From the NCBI GenBank assembly GCA_963847085.1, contig CAWJYO010000009.1:922571-986570 (forward strand): a stretch of 64,000 bases of DNA, read 5' to 3'. This document shows positions 9,182 to 20,505 of this stretch, piece after piece. How positions within the stretch are numbered: the stretch's first letter is position 1; each line of letters starts with the position of its first letter. Below the pieces are notes generated by a model that made no database searches, was not told the DNA's origin, and saw only the letters and a program-made list of their open reading frames with translations. Both the position numbers and the translations under genes were made by a program. This DNA comes from Ilyomonas sp963847085 (GTDB lineage Bacteria > Bacteroidota > Bacteroidia > Chitinophagales > Chitinophagaceae).

Positions 9182-12100
9182 TCAATTCAGATTTCTAAAA
9201 TCAACCGGCACTAATTTGCTCACGCCCGGCTCCTGCATCGTTACGCCATAAATCACATCTACTGTACTCATGGTGGTTTTATTATGCGTAACAATAATAA
9301 ACTGCGAGTTGTCGCTAAACTGTTTAATCATGTTGGTAAACTTGCCCACGTTGGCATCATCCAGCGGCGCATCCACTTCATCCAGAATACAAAACGGGGC
9401 AGGCTTAATTAAATAAATAGCAAACAGAAGCGCGGTTGCTGTTAATGTTTTTTCGCCACCACTTAACTGCGTGATAGATGAAGGCCGTTTGCCTTTTGGT
9501 TTTGCCACAATATCAATGCTGGTTTCGGCTAAATTATCGGGGTTTTCCAATATCAAATCAGCCGTATCTTCTTCGGTAAACAAGTGCTTTAAACACGCGC
9601 TGAAAATTGTCGCGCACTTTATTGAACGTATCTAAAAACTGCTGGTTGGCGCTTGCTTCCACTTCATCAATGGTTTGCAACAAACTCTTTTTTGCCGTTA
9701 CCAAATCGTTCTTTTGTTCAAGGATAAATTCATACCTTTTTTTCATTTCGGTAAACGCTTCAATCGCGGTTGGATTTATCTCGCCTATGTTCTCCAATCG
9801 CTTCTTCATTTTATCGCCCGATGCCTGCAAATCGGGCAATGAAATCGTTGTTGTTCTTGGCTGGTCAATAATATCATCCAAAACAATTTTAAACTCAACC
9901 TGCAAGCGTTCTTTCATACCGGCAAGCTGTAGTTTTAATTCATTCAGCTTGTCTTTGATTTCGTTGATTATTTGATCGGAAAGCTCACGACTTTTTATTT
10001 TTGAGCGAAGTGCATTTTCTTTTTCTGCCAGCGCATTGCGAATGCCATAATATTCTTTGTTCGAGGCATTTACCTTTTGTTCCGATGTGTTTTTTTCTTC
10101 CTGCAATTGTTGCAACAAAGTTTCCGTTTTCTGTATCGCCGTGCTACTTTCTTCTATCAACAACGAAGATTCAGATAACTGTTTGGTATTGCTCTCAATT
10201 TGCGACTGCAATTGCGTCAACTGATTTTGTTTGTAAGAAAGCTCCTGCTTGGCTGTTTGCAGCTTGCTTTGCTGCCGCATCATTTGCAGGTTCAGTTCGT
10301 TGTAATGAGCCGCTACACTCCGGTATTCTTCTTCGGCCCCTTTGCTGCTTTTTTCAGCCCCTTCCATCTCGGTTATCGTTTGCTGTAAACGTTCATTTAA
10401 ATGGTGCAGGTTTTCTTTTGCCGCTTTTATTTCTTCCTGTTCGGTTTGCAAACGAACATCAATATCATTCAGTCGTTGCCCGCTTTGCTGCTGCGCTGTG
10501 TGCAGGGTTTCTATTTTGTTTTTGTTGATGAACAGCGCATTATTTATCTGGGCCATTTCATTTTGCGCAGTTCTGATTTCAGCATCTTTAAGTTGTTGCT
10601 GAAGCGAGATAATTTCGGTTTGCAAACCCTTCATCTCTTTTTGCGTGGCTTGCACTACAGCATCCTGCAACACAATGTCTTCGTGCAGTTTTTCTAAGTT
10701 CTTTGCACGACCGATTTTCTTTCCTTCAAACAAACCCACGCTGCCGCCCGATAACGTGTAAACACCTGATACAAACTTGCCGCTCTTGTGCAGCAACACT
10801 GTGCCATCATTGGTTACTGCATCTTCTTTATCGGTAATAAACACATTGCCCAACAAATATTCTGTAAGCTTCGTATAAGGTTCATCGGCTTCAATTACAT
10901 CCAATGCGGCAACCGTATTTTCGGGTGTTGTCAACATCGTGTGGACGTGCATCATTCAATTGATTCAGAATAAAAAACTTTGCTTTTCCTTTTTTGTTTT
11001 GCTCTAAAAGATGCACCGCCTGCACCGCTTCTTCCGTCGTATTTACAATATAATAATTGAGATAAGGTTCCAGTAAATTTTCAATGGCTGCGCGATATTC
11101 TTCCGCCACATAAATAATATCGGAAAGGATGGGCGATTGATGCCTCCAGTTTTTGTTTTTGTGCAAAAACTTTACGCTTTCAGGATAACCTTCCATGCTG
11201 TCAACCAAACTCTTCAGCAAGTCGTGTTCGTTGCGTTTGGCATCAAGAATACGTGTGTCTTTCGACAGTTGATTTCTCAATTCTTCCAAACTTTTTTGCG
11301 CCTCAGCAATGGAGGTTTTTATTTGCTCATGTTTGTTTTGTAATTGTTGTAAAAGGTGCCGTTTCTCTTCCAGTACTTCCTGCTTTTCTTTCAACTCGTT
11401 TTGCAGATTGTTTAACTGCATGTCGCGACCGTGTTGCTCATCGGTAAGCTGTGTGTGGCTGCGTTGCAAATTCATTATTCCGGTATCGGCAACAGCTACT
11501 TTTTTTTCTGCAGCAAATTGTTCTTTTTGCAATTGCTGAAACCCAATCCGCAAAGCATCGGTGCTCTTTCTCCGCTCATCCCATGCGGTTCTCCTCTCAT
11601 CGCTTTCTATTTTAGCAAGATGAACACGCTGCTGCAATTGATACAGTTCATCTTCTTCTTCCCCAACACGCTCGCCCGTCTTTTCTATTGATTCCTGCAA
11701 GGCTTCGGCTTGCTGATGTGCATTGGATAAAAACTCTTTGATGCCCGCTTCTTTTTCTAACTGGTAATGCAGTTTTTGTTTTGCCAGATTTCTTTCGGCC
11801 TCTTTAGCGCGAAGTTGTTGCAGCAGCACATTGTATTCCTGCTGCATCGTTTGCAAAAGGGCTTCTTTATCGGCAAAAGCGGCTTTGCTTTCCTCTAAAT
11901 TTTCTTCTTCTAAAACAATGTCGTTATCTAACTGTTCACGCTTTGCTGCCTCTTCTTCCTGTCGCTCGTGCAACTCTTTATAAGTATCTCCAAAGCCGGT
12001 TAATGAAGCTTTGGCAAGTTCAATAGAAACTTCTTTGTATTCTTTTTTGATGTCAAAATATCTTTCTGCCTTCTTCGCCTGGCTTTCTAATGTTTTGAGT

Positions 12101-12702
12101 TGGTTGTTGATTTCAAACAACAAATCTTCAATGCGGTTAATGTCGCCTTCAGTGGCTTCCAGCTTTGCTTTTGCCTCTTTTTTTCTTGTTTTATAAATGG
12201 TAATTCCAGCGGCTTGTTCCAGCATCCGGCGGCGACTGGCCTCTTTATCTTTAATGATGTCGTCCACCATTCCCAACTCAATAATGGCATAGCTATCGGT
12301 GCTTATACCGGTATCCATAAACAGGTTATGAATGTCCTTCAACCGGCAGCTTACATCGTTCAGGCGATACTCACTTTCACCGTTTTTAAAGAAGCGGCGT
12401 GTAATGGTAACGGTAGTAAATTCGATCGGCAATAATTGTTTGGTGTTTTCAAACGTAAGGCTCACTTCAGCAAGCCCGCTGGCACTGCGGGTTTTGCTGC
12501 CGTTGAACACGAGCGCCTCTAAGTTTTCACTGCGCAAGGCAGATATTTTTTGCTCGCCAATTACCCAGCGAATGCTATCAATGATATTGCTTTTACCGCA
12601 ACCATTCGGGCCAATAATGCCCGTGATGCCTTCATCAAAATTGACGACCGTTTTATCGGCAAAACTTTTAAAGCCTTTGATTTCGAGAGTTGTTAAACGC
12701 AC
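9182..12702 (-). CDS. smc: Chromosome segregation ATPase SMC (two frame breaks)
   Basis: About 1,174 residues, the normal SMC length, from a GTG start (MRLTTLEIKGFKSFADKTVV). Walker A is GPNGCGKSN near residue 35. A long coiled coil follows, then the hinge (DIIYVAEEYRAAIENLLEPY onward), a second coiled coil rich in E/K/Q, and the C-terminal head with the ABC signature LSGGEKTLTATALLFA and Walker B CILDEVDAPLDDAN. It folds back into a DNA-binding dimer with ScpA/ScpB to organise chromosomes. Frames change near 10,900-10,955 (hinge end) and 9,558-9,583 (before the C-terminal head). For an essential gene these are most simply assembly errors. Confidence 0.93.
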
Positions 12703-12793
12703 GCTTTTTCAATTTTCTCAGTTGCGAACATAATTGAATTTGAGAATATAGTTATTTAGCAGTAATGTGAAAGATTGTAATAGACGTTATTAT

Positions 12794-12920
12794 TGCGAGG
12801 CACGAAGCAATCTATGGATTTTTGATTGATGAATTATGATTGATGAATGCATTACTGATGAGTTGATTATTATTTACGATCAGTACATATTATCTAACAC
12901 AGATTGCTTCGTGCCTCGCA
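12794..12920. repeat. 20-bp perfect inverted repeat with 87-base spacer
   Basis: TGCGAGGCACGAAGCAATCT (12794-12813) is matched by its exact complement at 12901-12920. It belongs to the 'attgcgaggcacgaagcaatct' palindromic type found dispersed in many bacterial genomes. A diverged relative is at 23322-23429. It lies between the smc start and the next plus-strand gene. The spacer holds no supported gene. Confidence 0.75.
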
Positions 12921-12974
12921 AAGACGAACAACCGAATCAGTTTAAAAAGACTTTTTTATTTTTATCAAAAAAAG

Positions 12975-13409
12975 ATGAAACAAAAATTACTGATAACGGC
13001 TTGCTTGCTGCTTGCTATCTGCTTCACATCAAAAGCACAGCTTATTTCTGATGAACAACAAGTACGCGATGTATTAACTGCGCAAATTGTTGCCTGGAAC
13101 GGCGGCGATATTGATGCGTTTATGCAAGGCTATGCTAAAACAGATTCTATCATGTTTATCGGCAGCAAAGGCATTACTTATGGCTGGGACAGTACGCTGG
13201 CGCACTATAAAAAAGGCTATCCGAATAAAGCTGCAATGGGTGTGCTTTCTTATGATTTAATCAAAGTAAAACGCTTATCGCCTGATTATTTTTTTGTGGT
13301 TGGAAAATTTACACTGATAAGAGAAAGAGACACGCCGGGCGGGCATTTTGATTTGCTGTTTCAAAAAATAAACGGCAAGTGGTACATCATCAGCGATCAT
13401 ACATCGTAA
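12975..13409 (+). CDS. Secreted NTF2-like (SnoaL/DUF4440-type) protein
   Basis: 144 residues with signal peptide MKQKLLITACLLLAICFTSKAQ. The mature part is one NTF2-like cone: a helical start (DEQQVRDVLTAQIVAWNGGDIDAFMQGYA), then strands KTDSIMFIGSKGITYGWDSTLAHY, YDLIKVKRLSPDYFFVVGKFTL and HFDLLFQKINGKWYIISDHTS. Such proteins bind small ligands or are small enzymes. No catalytic residues can be assigned. It is intact. Confidence 0.75.
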   Translation: MKQKLLITACLLLAICFTSKAQLISDEQQVRDVLTAQIVAWNGGDIDAFMQGYAKTDSIMFIGSKGITYGWDSTLAHYKKGYPNKAAMGVLSYDLIKVKRLSPDYFFVVGKFTLIRERDTPGGHFDLLFQKINGKWYIISDHTS

Positions 13410-13429
13410 GAAAAAGGTGCAAAAACAAA

Positions 13430-15908
13430 TCATCGTACTGTATATCTGTACACCTGCCTGCCGAGGTTGCCTTTGTCATCCATTCCTTCAATAATCATCT
13501 TATAAGTTCCGGTGTTATCCGCATTGTAATATTCAACCAAAGCATTGCCATTGGCGTCCGTTTTTATTTCAGGATTCCAATAAATAGTAGAGCGTAAATC
13601 GGGTTGTTTGGAGTTGATGTTTTTAGGATTGTATTTGGGCGAATAAAAAGTTCTTGCCTTATAAAAACCAACCGGAGCAATTTGTAAAACCCCAACTGAA
13701 GCAACATCTTTAAAACGTTCATCGCCTTGTTTGGTGGTAATAATTAAAACTCCATTGCCACCATTCATACCATAAATACTTGCACTGGTATATTTCAGCA
13801 CTTCAATCGTTTCTACCTGGGATGAAGGAATATCATTAATACTAAAAGACGATGTGCTATCCATCGGAATCTCCGCTCCATCTACTACTACTAACATAGC
13901 TCCTCCACCAGTACCGTTGCCAAACAAACCACCTAAGTCCCGCAGAAAAGGTTTGCCATTAGGTGTAAAGCCAACCCCACGTAATCTTCCATCTAAACTG
14001 GTGGATAATTGACCGCCTATCTGTTCAATTTCTTCGGCGTGCATTATCTGGTCAGCATGTCCGGCTCCTGCTAAACTTTGATGTTCTGTATTGATCTTCC
14101 TTTTTAACCGTTTTGACTGTTATAGGTTTTAAAAAATGAGATTGACCATTGCTATAATTGATGCTTACATTCCGGTAATTTTTTGTGTTCTGAAGATATG
14201 CCTGCATAGCTGCTGTGTCGGTAAGCGTCGGTAAATTGTGCCTCTGATTTAGCGATACCGGCGGTTGGTGCTTTTCTGTAAAATAAGTTATCCGGGTTGT
14301 GTTACGCCCTTTTTCATTTGCCGCATTTAAAATAACATGAAAAGTATCTGTGAAAACAAGGTTTGAAAAATGAAACAAGCCTTTGTCATCGGTTGTTCTG
14401 CTTAAAACAAATCCACCATCTGCAGGCAACAGATTAATAGCTGCATTTTGCAAAGGTTTGCCCGATAAATTAGTTACCAGGCCGCTGATGTCAAATCCTT
14501 TTTCAGGAAGATAAGCGAGAGAAACATGGCTGCTATCGAGCACCTGCTTCCATTCAAAACCACGATAGCCTTGTGTTAGCATCAGCACATCCAGATCGTT
14601 GTGTGCATGTTCACTTGTATCCGTAAAATAATAAGTTGGTTGCTCGATATAACCTTTCAGGTCCGATGTAAGTAATAAATAAGTGAGTATGGTTGTTTCG
14701 TTTGTTTCGTTCGCTGGTACCAGGCTTTCGTCAATTACCGACATAGAAAAATGCCCTGTAGCATTGGCACCGCTTGCCTCTTTTGCATTCAGCCATATTT
14801 TTACTTTCTCTCTTCTGGCATATTCTGTTTTAGCTGAATCAATGTGCAGGGCAAGCTCATTTTGTTTTTGCACAAAAAACAAACGTTCGCACAAAGGTTC
14901 TCCGCCACTTGAAAACAAAGTAACCCTCGCAACGCCGGTATGAAGTTGCCGCTTTGCAATGTTGAGAGAAATTACATTCGCATCCAAGGTAAAAGGAGCG
15001 GAGATGACAGTTCCACCCGAATAAATGAGCAAAAACAAACTTTGGTTTTGATTGGCGTGATAAAAAGGATTACTTACTCTTACCGTGATGGTTGCTGTAG
15101 CATCGGAATGGTTGTCAACAGTAAGGCTTGCACCCGCCAAAACCGGAGTTGGTAAGTCAACCATATTTTGTGTTCCATCAGCAAAAATTATTTTAGCTCT
15201 GTAACTATTATCATCGGTTGGCGTAAGAACAAAAATACCCATACCTGCGTGGGTGGAAGCAAATGTTCCTACTTCTTTGTTTTGTTTGTCAATCACCACA
15301 CCTTTTACATCAACAGATAAGCCGTTGGAAGCGATCGCTTTAAAAGCTACCCTTGTAGGAATAGAAACAACCAGGCTGCCTCCTTCGGGAAAGAATTGAA
15401 TGTCGGCTTTGCTCTTTGTTGTTTGCACAGGTTGCGTTGATAAAGTATTGGTATCATTCTTTTTCAATGAGCCAATCGAAATATTTTTTTCAAAGAAATC
15501 TGTTTCTCCCCAGTTGCGCATCCATTGTGTATAAGCTCTGATTCTATAATTTCCTGCCGGTAAAGAATCGGGCAAAACAAAATCTCCCCAACATACTCCG
15601 CTATCAATTTGCAATGGCTCTGATTGTTCAATTTCATTTTTTGGATTGATGAAATCCACATGCAATACACCGCTGATATCTGTAGGCTGATGCCGTTCGC
15701 CTGCGGTTACATAAGCTTTGAAATATAGGGTATCGCCTGCTGCATAATAGGCTTTGTCAAATTGCAGGTACGCTTTTTCTGTTTTATGGGTAGAAGAAAA
15801 CGAGGTAAGATTGTTTACAATGTTTGTAAAAGCGGCGTTGCCTGATTGACCGTTGGTGTTTGATAAAAAGCAGGAAATGATAGTTAAGCATAGGAGGCTT
15901 TTTCTCAT
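13430..15908 (-). CDS. MG2-domain protein with C-terminal TonB-receptor plug domain (one frame break)
   Basis: About 826 residues from ATG 15908, with signal peptide MRKSLLCLTIISCFLSNTNGQ. The N-terminal macroglobulin-like MG2 domain is marked by TEKAYLQFDKAYYAAGDTLYFKAY. A long beta-rich region follows, then a carboxypeptidase-like regulatory domain (FDISGLVTNLSGKPLQNAAI). A TonB-receptor plug lies at the C-terminus (GAMLVVVDGAEIPMDSTSSFSINDI, then EVLKYTSASIYGMNGGNGVLIITTK). No beta-barrel follows the plug, as is usual in this Bacteroidota family of presumed envelope proteins. The frame changes near 14,045 between the MG2 body and the plug. Function is unknown; surface transport or protease control is inference. 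Confidence 0.8.
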
Positions 15909-16008
15909 GATTGTACATTTGGCAAACAGTGACAACAAAGAAACGGGTGTTCTGTAAACGAGATTCTAAAATAGTTAATTATTTTTTATGGGTGATAAAA
16001 TAACTGAG

Positions 16009-16343
16009 TTACAGTTCTAACTGCTTTAATTTGAAGAGTAGGTCGGGTAAGAAAGATTCCTTTACAAGCCAAACGATTCTATAATCAATACCAAAATAGT
16101 CATGCACAATTCGGTTTCTGAAACCGCGAATCCGTCGCCAGTCTATATGTAAATTTTTTTCTTTTATTGCTTTTGGTAAACGATTCGCAGCTTCTCCAAT
16201 AACTTCAAGATTCCTGATGACAGCATCTCTTACCAAATAGTTCTTGATAAATTCATAGTAAGACATATTCTGTGTGAATTGAAGATTCGATCACCACATT
16301 CAATCATATCTTGTATAAGAAGCTTGGCGCTGCGCTCAGACAT
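16009..16343 (-). CDS. hepT: HepT-like HEPN ribonuclease toxin (one frame break)
   Basis: About 111 residues if read from ATG 16343 (MSERSAKLLIQDMIE) with one missing base near 16278; the intact part starts MSYYEFIKNYLV. HEPN hallmarks are RDAVIRNLEVIGEAANRLP and the RX4HXY motif RNRIVHDY. In characterised MntA-HepT pairs the histidine and arginine form the RNase site and the tyrosine is the residue AMPylated by the antitoxin. Its start overlaps the mntA stop by eight bases, the usual order for this operon. It probably cleaves tRNA or mRNA when released. Confidence 0.85.
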
Positions 16344-16627
16344 ATTGAATCTGAGGTTCTATAACAGCAAAATATTTTGGTTTGATTCCTGCGGGATACA
16401 AGATCAACAGGTTTGTTTAATTTTTCTTCGAGATAATCGGCTAAATCAACAAACTCAATCCCAATAGGGCGATCGAAATCAACAAGAATATCTATATCGC
16501 TTGAAGGAGTAAAATCATCGCGAACAACGGAGCCAAATAAGCCAATAGAACTCACGCCATATTTAGTTTGTAGTTCGGGCTTCAATTGCGTTAATGTTTG
16601 CTTGACGCTGTCTAATGTTGTCATCAT
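16336..16627 (-). CDS. mntA: MntA-like minimal nucleotidyltransferase antitoxin (one frame break)
   Basis: About 97 residues from MMTTLDSVKQTL. The nucleotidyltransferase motif GSVVRDDFTPSSDIDILVDF supplies the GSx10DxD metal- and nucleotide-binding signature. After VDLVSRR the frame changes (near 16395), and the family-like end IKPKYFAVIEPQIQYV is read in another frame, stopping at TGA 16338-16336. MntA antitoxins transfer AMP to the toxin tyrosine and silence it. It is translationally coupled to hepT. Confidence 0.85.
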
Positions 16628-16742
16628 ACAAATGTAAAACAGTTTTATCTCGTTTGGTTTTGCTCATTTATTTGCGCAAAACAAAAGAGGCGCAAAAAGA
16701 AACTGGTCTTCTTTGCGCCTCTTTTTATAAACGTTTTAATTC

Positions 16743-18153
16743 TTAAATATCCGTTGCTTCACCATAAGCAACTGCAGTGGCTTCTTTTACCGCTTCACTC
16801 ATCGTTGGATGCGGATGTATTGCATTCAAAATCTCATGCGCTGTAGTTTCTAATTTACGGGCAACTGAAATTTCAGCAATCATTTCGGTAACGTTAGCGC
16901 CAATCATGTGTGCGCCGAGCAACTCGCCGTACTTGGCATCATAAATCATTTTTACAAAACCTTCGGTAGCACCGGCAGCCGTTGCTTTGCCACTTGCCAC
17001 GAATGGAAACTTGCCCACTTTAATATCATAGCCTGCTTCTTTTGCCCCTTTTTCAGTATAGCCAACCGATGCAATTTCAGGTGTACAATACGTACAACCC
17101 GGAATGTTTGCATAGTCCATCACTTCAGGTTGGTGAGGATTTTTCTTTTCTAAATAACCAATGTATTCGGCTGCATTAATACCTTCTTTCGTTGCCTTGT
17201 GCGCCAGTGCCTGGTTGGGCGTGCAATCGCCAATAGCAAAGAAACCGGGCACGTTCGTTTGCTGATATTTATCAACCACAACCTTTCCCTTTTCTGTTTT
17301 GATGCCCAATGCTTCCAGTCCAATGTTTTCAACGTTAGCAACAACGCCAACAGCACTCAATACAATGTCAGCTTCAAGCGTTACGGTGCTGCCATCCTGC
17401 TTTTTTACCTGTGCTTTCACGCCGTTGCCACTTGTATCAACCGACTCAACGGTTGAGCTTGTCATAATTTCAATGCCCTGCTTTCTTAAATTGTTTATCC
17501 AGTTCTTTTGAAACCTCTTCATCTTCAACCGGCACAATGCGCGGCAGGAACTCAACAATGGTAACTTTCGTTCCCATCGAATTATAAACATAAGCAAACT
17601 CAACACCGATGGCGCCACTGCCAACAATGATCATGCTCTTTGGCTGTTCAGGCAACACCATCGCTTCGCGATACCCCACTACTTTTTTACCATCCTGTTT
17701 TAAGTTGGGCAACTCACGGCTTCTTCCACCTGTAGCAATGATGACGTATTTTCCTTCAACGGTTTGTTCCTTACCGTCGTTTGTTTTTACCGATATTTTC
17801 CCTTTGCCAACCAAAGTGCCGTAACCCATGATGACATCAATTTTATTTTTCTTCATCAGGAAGGCAACGCCTTTGTTCATTTTATCTGCCACGCCACGGC
17901 TGCGTTTGATAACGCCGCCAAAATCAGGCGAAGCATTTGGCACGTTAATGCCATAAGCAGCGGCGTGTTTGGCATAATCATATACATTGGCACTTTTTAT
18001 CAGGGCTTTGGTAGGAATACATCCCCAATTTAAACAAATGCCACCCAGACTTTCCTTTTCAATAATTGCAACTTTAAAACCCAACTGAGAGGCACGGATA
18101 GCTGCCGGATAACCGCCCGGCCCGCTGCCCAGAACTACAACATCGTATGCCAT
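16743..18153 (-). CDS. lpdA: Dihydrolipoyl dehydrogenase (one frame break)
   Basis: 470 residues. FAD-binding VVLGSGPGGYPAAIRASQLG is followed by the redox disulfide GGICLNWGCIPTKAL, the NAD-binding segment SMIIVGSGAIGVEFAYVYNS, FFAIGDCTPNQALAHKA, and the C-terminal HPHPTMSEAVKEA carrying the catalytic His-x4-Glu. This is the E3 subunit that reoxidises lipoamide in pyruvate, 2-oxoglutarate or glycine cleavage complexes. The frame changes near 17,480 between ELDKQFKKAG and LRKQGIEIMTSSTVES. It stands alone here, without E1/E2 genes. Confidence 0.93.
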
Positions 18154-18265
18154 AAATGGATTGATTTTATTAGTTTGTAAAGATTGCTGCTTCTTTTGTT
18201 AGCCCAGCAATCATTTTTGTTTTTCAGGCAGCAAAAGTAGATGGAAGAGAGCAAATGACAAAGAA

Positions 18266-18427
18266 AGCTGCGAGCTTCGAGCCGTAAGCTTATAGCTACA
18301 AGCTGCCAATTTCGGGTAAGAATGTGAGTAAAACAATATGGATGTTTGTTTTTGCCTCTATTTCTTACTTGCAGCTTGTGTGGCTTGTTGCTTTTTACCC
18401 GTAGCTCATAGCTCACTGCTCGCAGCT
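18266..18427. repeat. Long imperfect palindrome in an intergenic region
   Basis: AGCTGCGAGC (18266-18275) pairs with GCTCGCAGCT (18418-18427), and inner segments around 18296-18306 and 18370-18380 also pair (ACAAGCTGC / GCAGCTTGT). The dispersed motif GTTTGTTTTTGCC (18344-18356) lies inside the loop. It sits between divergent lpdA and the kinase gene. Confidence 0.6.
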
Positions 18428-18444
18428 ATCAATCAACATTTCCT

Positions 18445-18452
18445 TACTTTTG
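18445..18452 (+). promoter_or_regulatory. Bacteroidota -7 element (TACTTTTG)
   Basis: TACTTTTG matches TAnnTTTG and ends 10 bases before the kinase ATG at 18463. This implies a very short or nearly absent leader. The -33 element is not clear. Confidence 0.4.
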
Positions 18453-18462
18453 ACCTTCTCAC

Positions 18463-19092
18463 ATGCAACACCGATTTATAACCATCGAAGGGAATATAGG
18501 AGCCGGAAAAACAACACTGGCGCACCTGCTGGCGAAACAATTAAATGCAAGGTTGATTCTGGAAGAGTTTGCCGACAATCCTTTCCTGCCTAAGTTTTAC
18601 GACAACCCGAAGCAATATGCTTTTCCGCTGGAATTGTTTTTTATGGCGGAACGTTTTAAGCAGTTAAAAGATAATTTGTTTAAAACCGATTTGTTTCAAA
18701 GCATTACGGTATCGGATTATTTGTTTACCAAATGCCTGCTGTTTGCCCGTATCAATTTACCCGAAGAAGAGTTTAAGTTGTTTCAAAAGTTGTTTGATAT
18801 TATGCAGCAGCAACTGGTGTTTCCTGATGTTATTATTTACCTGCACAGCTCTATTGCACGCTTGCAGCGCAATATCAAAAAGCGCAACAGAAGTTACGAG
18901 CAAAAAATACCCGATTCTTATTTGCAAAGCATACAGGATACTTACAGTAATTACATAAAACAAAACAGGATCAACACCATTTTTGTAGAGGCTGATAATG
19001 CCGATTTTTTGAGCAATGAGGCGCATATGCAAGCTATTATTGATGCTTTGGAAACTCCCTTTGAAAACCAACAGTTCGTAATATTATCCTAA
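18463..19092 (+). CDS. Deoxynucleoside kinase
   Basis: 209 residues, intact. The P-loop FITIEGNIGAGKTTLAH starts at residue 5, followed by LILEEFADNPFLPKFYDNP, FFMAERFKQL, DYLFTKCLLFARINL (DRS-like region) and YLHSSIARLQRNIKKRNRSYE (lid). These match the dNK family that phosphorylates deoxynucleosides for salvage. Base specificity cannot be read from sequence. It is followed after 28 bases by an MFS gene and may be co-transcribed. Confidence 0.85.
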   Translation: MQHRFITIEGNIGAGKTTLAHLLAKQLNARLILEEFADNPFLPKFYDNPKQYAFPLELFFMAERFKQLKDNLFKTDLFQSITVSDYLFTKCLLFARINLPEEEFKLFQKLFDIMQQQLVFPDVIIYLHSSIARLQRNIKKRNRSYEQKIPDSYLQSIQDTYSNYIKQNRINTIFVEADNADFLSNEAHMQAIIDALETPFENQQFVILS

Positions 19093-19120
19093 CAGGTTTT
19101 ATTGATTTGAAAATAATAGA

Positions 19121-20383
19121 ATGGAAGAAGCAGACAGTAATATCATTATCAAAAAGAACAATCCTTTTGCAGCTATAAGCATTGCCGAATATCGCAGCTT
19201 ACTCGGCAGTCGGTTTGCTTTTACCATGGGCATCCGAATGATGACAACGGTGCTGGGCTGGTGGATTTACAATTTAACCAACGACCCGTTCGCCATTGGC
19301 TTGCTTGGCTTATCGGAAGTGATACCCGCCGTGGGTTTGGCCTTGTATGCCGGGCATGTAATAGACATCAGCGAAAAGCGAAAGCTGATGCTCATTTGCA
19401 TTTCTTTATACGCAGTGGCAGCCTTTATTTTTTGCTTATTATCAACCAACAAAGCCAATAGTTACATAAGCAGCAACAGCATAGCAAAAATTATATACGC
19501 AGTTGTGTTTTGCACAGGTATTGTGCGTTCGTTTTCAGGGCCAACCTTTAATGTTTTGGTGGCTAATATTGTACCTCGCGATGCGCTGCAAAATGCTATC
19601 ACCTGGAACCAGGGAACTTATTTATCTGCTTCTGTAACAGGCCATGCCGTGGGCGGTTTGTTAATTGCACATTTAGGCATTGGAGGAACGCTCGTTGTTA
19701 TCTCTGCTTTATTAATTTTCGCTTTGCTTTCTATGTCGTTAATCAAAAGGAAACCTGCTGCCAATGAACGTGGTGAAAGACGGACATGGGACAGTGTTCG
19801 CGAAGGCCTATCATTTGTTTTTAAAACAAAAGAATTGTTGGGTGCGATTTCGCTCGATTTGTTTGCCGTTTTATTTGGCGGCGCCGTTGCGATGGTTCCT
19901 GTTTTTGCAAGAGACATTTTGCATATTGGCGCCGAAGGTTTTGGCTTTCTAAATGCCGCATCTGATTTCGGTTCTATCCTCATTGTAATATGGCTAACCT
20001 TGTTTCCTTTGAGAAGAAAGCAAGGTTATTCACTCATGTTTGCAGTGGCAGGCTTTGGTATTTGCATTATTATTTTTGGTTTATCAAAATTATTCTGGCT
20101 TTCTTTTTTGGCTTTGATGATCAGTGGTATGTTGGATGGAATTAGCGTGGTGATCAGAGGCACTATTACACAACTAAAAACGCCCGATGCCATGCGGGGT
20201 CGTGTAACCAGCGTAAACTCTATGTTCATCAATAGCAGCAACGAATTGGGGCAATTTGAAAGTGGCGTAATGGCAAAGCTGATGGGCGTTATTCCATCTG
20301 TTGTATTTGGCGGTTGCATGACGTTGCTTGTGGTAATTGTTACCTGGATAAAAGCACCGGCTTTGCGGAAAATGGAATATTGA
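19121..20383 (+). CDS. MFS transporter (MFS_3/EntS-like)
   Basis: 420 residues with about 10-12 hydrophobic segments and no frame break. A short soluble N-terminus (MEEADSNIIIKKNNPFAAIS) leads into helices such as FAIGLLGLSEVIPAVGLALY. The cytoplasmic loop 2-3 has DISEKRKLMLICISLYAVA. The mid-loop SLIKRKPAANERGERRTWDS separates the two halves. The branch includes enterobactin exporters and antibiotic efflux pumps; substrate is unknown. A strong terminator follows within 15 bases. Confidence 0.85.
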   Translation: MEEADSNIIIKKNNPFAAISIAEYRSLLGSRFAFTMGIRMMTTVLGWWIYNLTNDPFAIGLLGLSEVIPAVGLALYAGHVIDISEKRKLMLICISLYAVAAFIFCLLSTNKANSYISSNSIAKIIYAVVFCTGIVRSFSGPTFNVLVANIVPRDALQNAITWNQGTYLSASVTGHAVGGLLIAHLGIGGTLVVISALLIFALLSMSLIKRKPAANERGERRTWDSVREGLSFVFKTKELLGAISLDLFAVLFGGAVAMVPVFARDILHIGAEGFGFLNAASDFGSILIVIWLTLFPLRRKQGYSLMFAVAGFGICIIIFGLSKLFWLSFLALMISGMLDGISVVIRGTITQLKTPDAMRGRVTSVNSMFINSSNELGQFESGVMAKLMGVIPSVVFGGCMTLLVVIVTWIKAPALRKMEY

Positions 20384-20394
20384 TTTATTGTATA

Positions 20395-20432
20395 AAAACA
20401 AACCCGCCTTATACAAAGAGCGGGTTTGTTTT
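20395..20432. terminator. Bidirectional intrinsic terminator
   Basis: A 13-bp stem (AAAACAAACCCGC / GCGGGTTTGTTTT) with a 12-base loop has A-rich and T-rich flanks on opposite sides. It serves the MFS gene on the plus strand and phosphoglucomutase on the minus strand. Confidence 0.85.
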
Positions 20433-20505
20433 GCCTTTTTGAACCACAAGCCTAGTATAGTTACAAAGTATTTTTGCTCTTTTGCCTGAGTTTATCTGTT
20501 TGTTT

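Noticed and set aside
12814..12900. Small mobile element in the spacer of the 20-bp inverted repeat
   Set aside because: 87 bases are too short for a transposase and no target duplication is visible.
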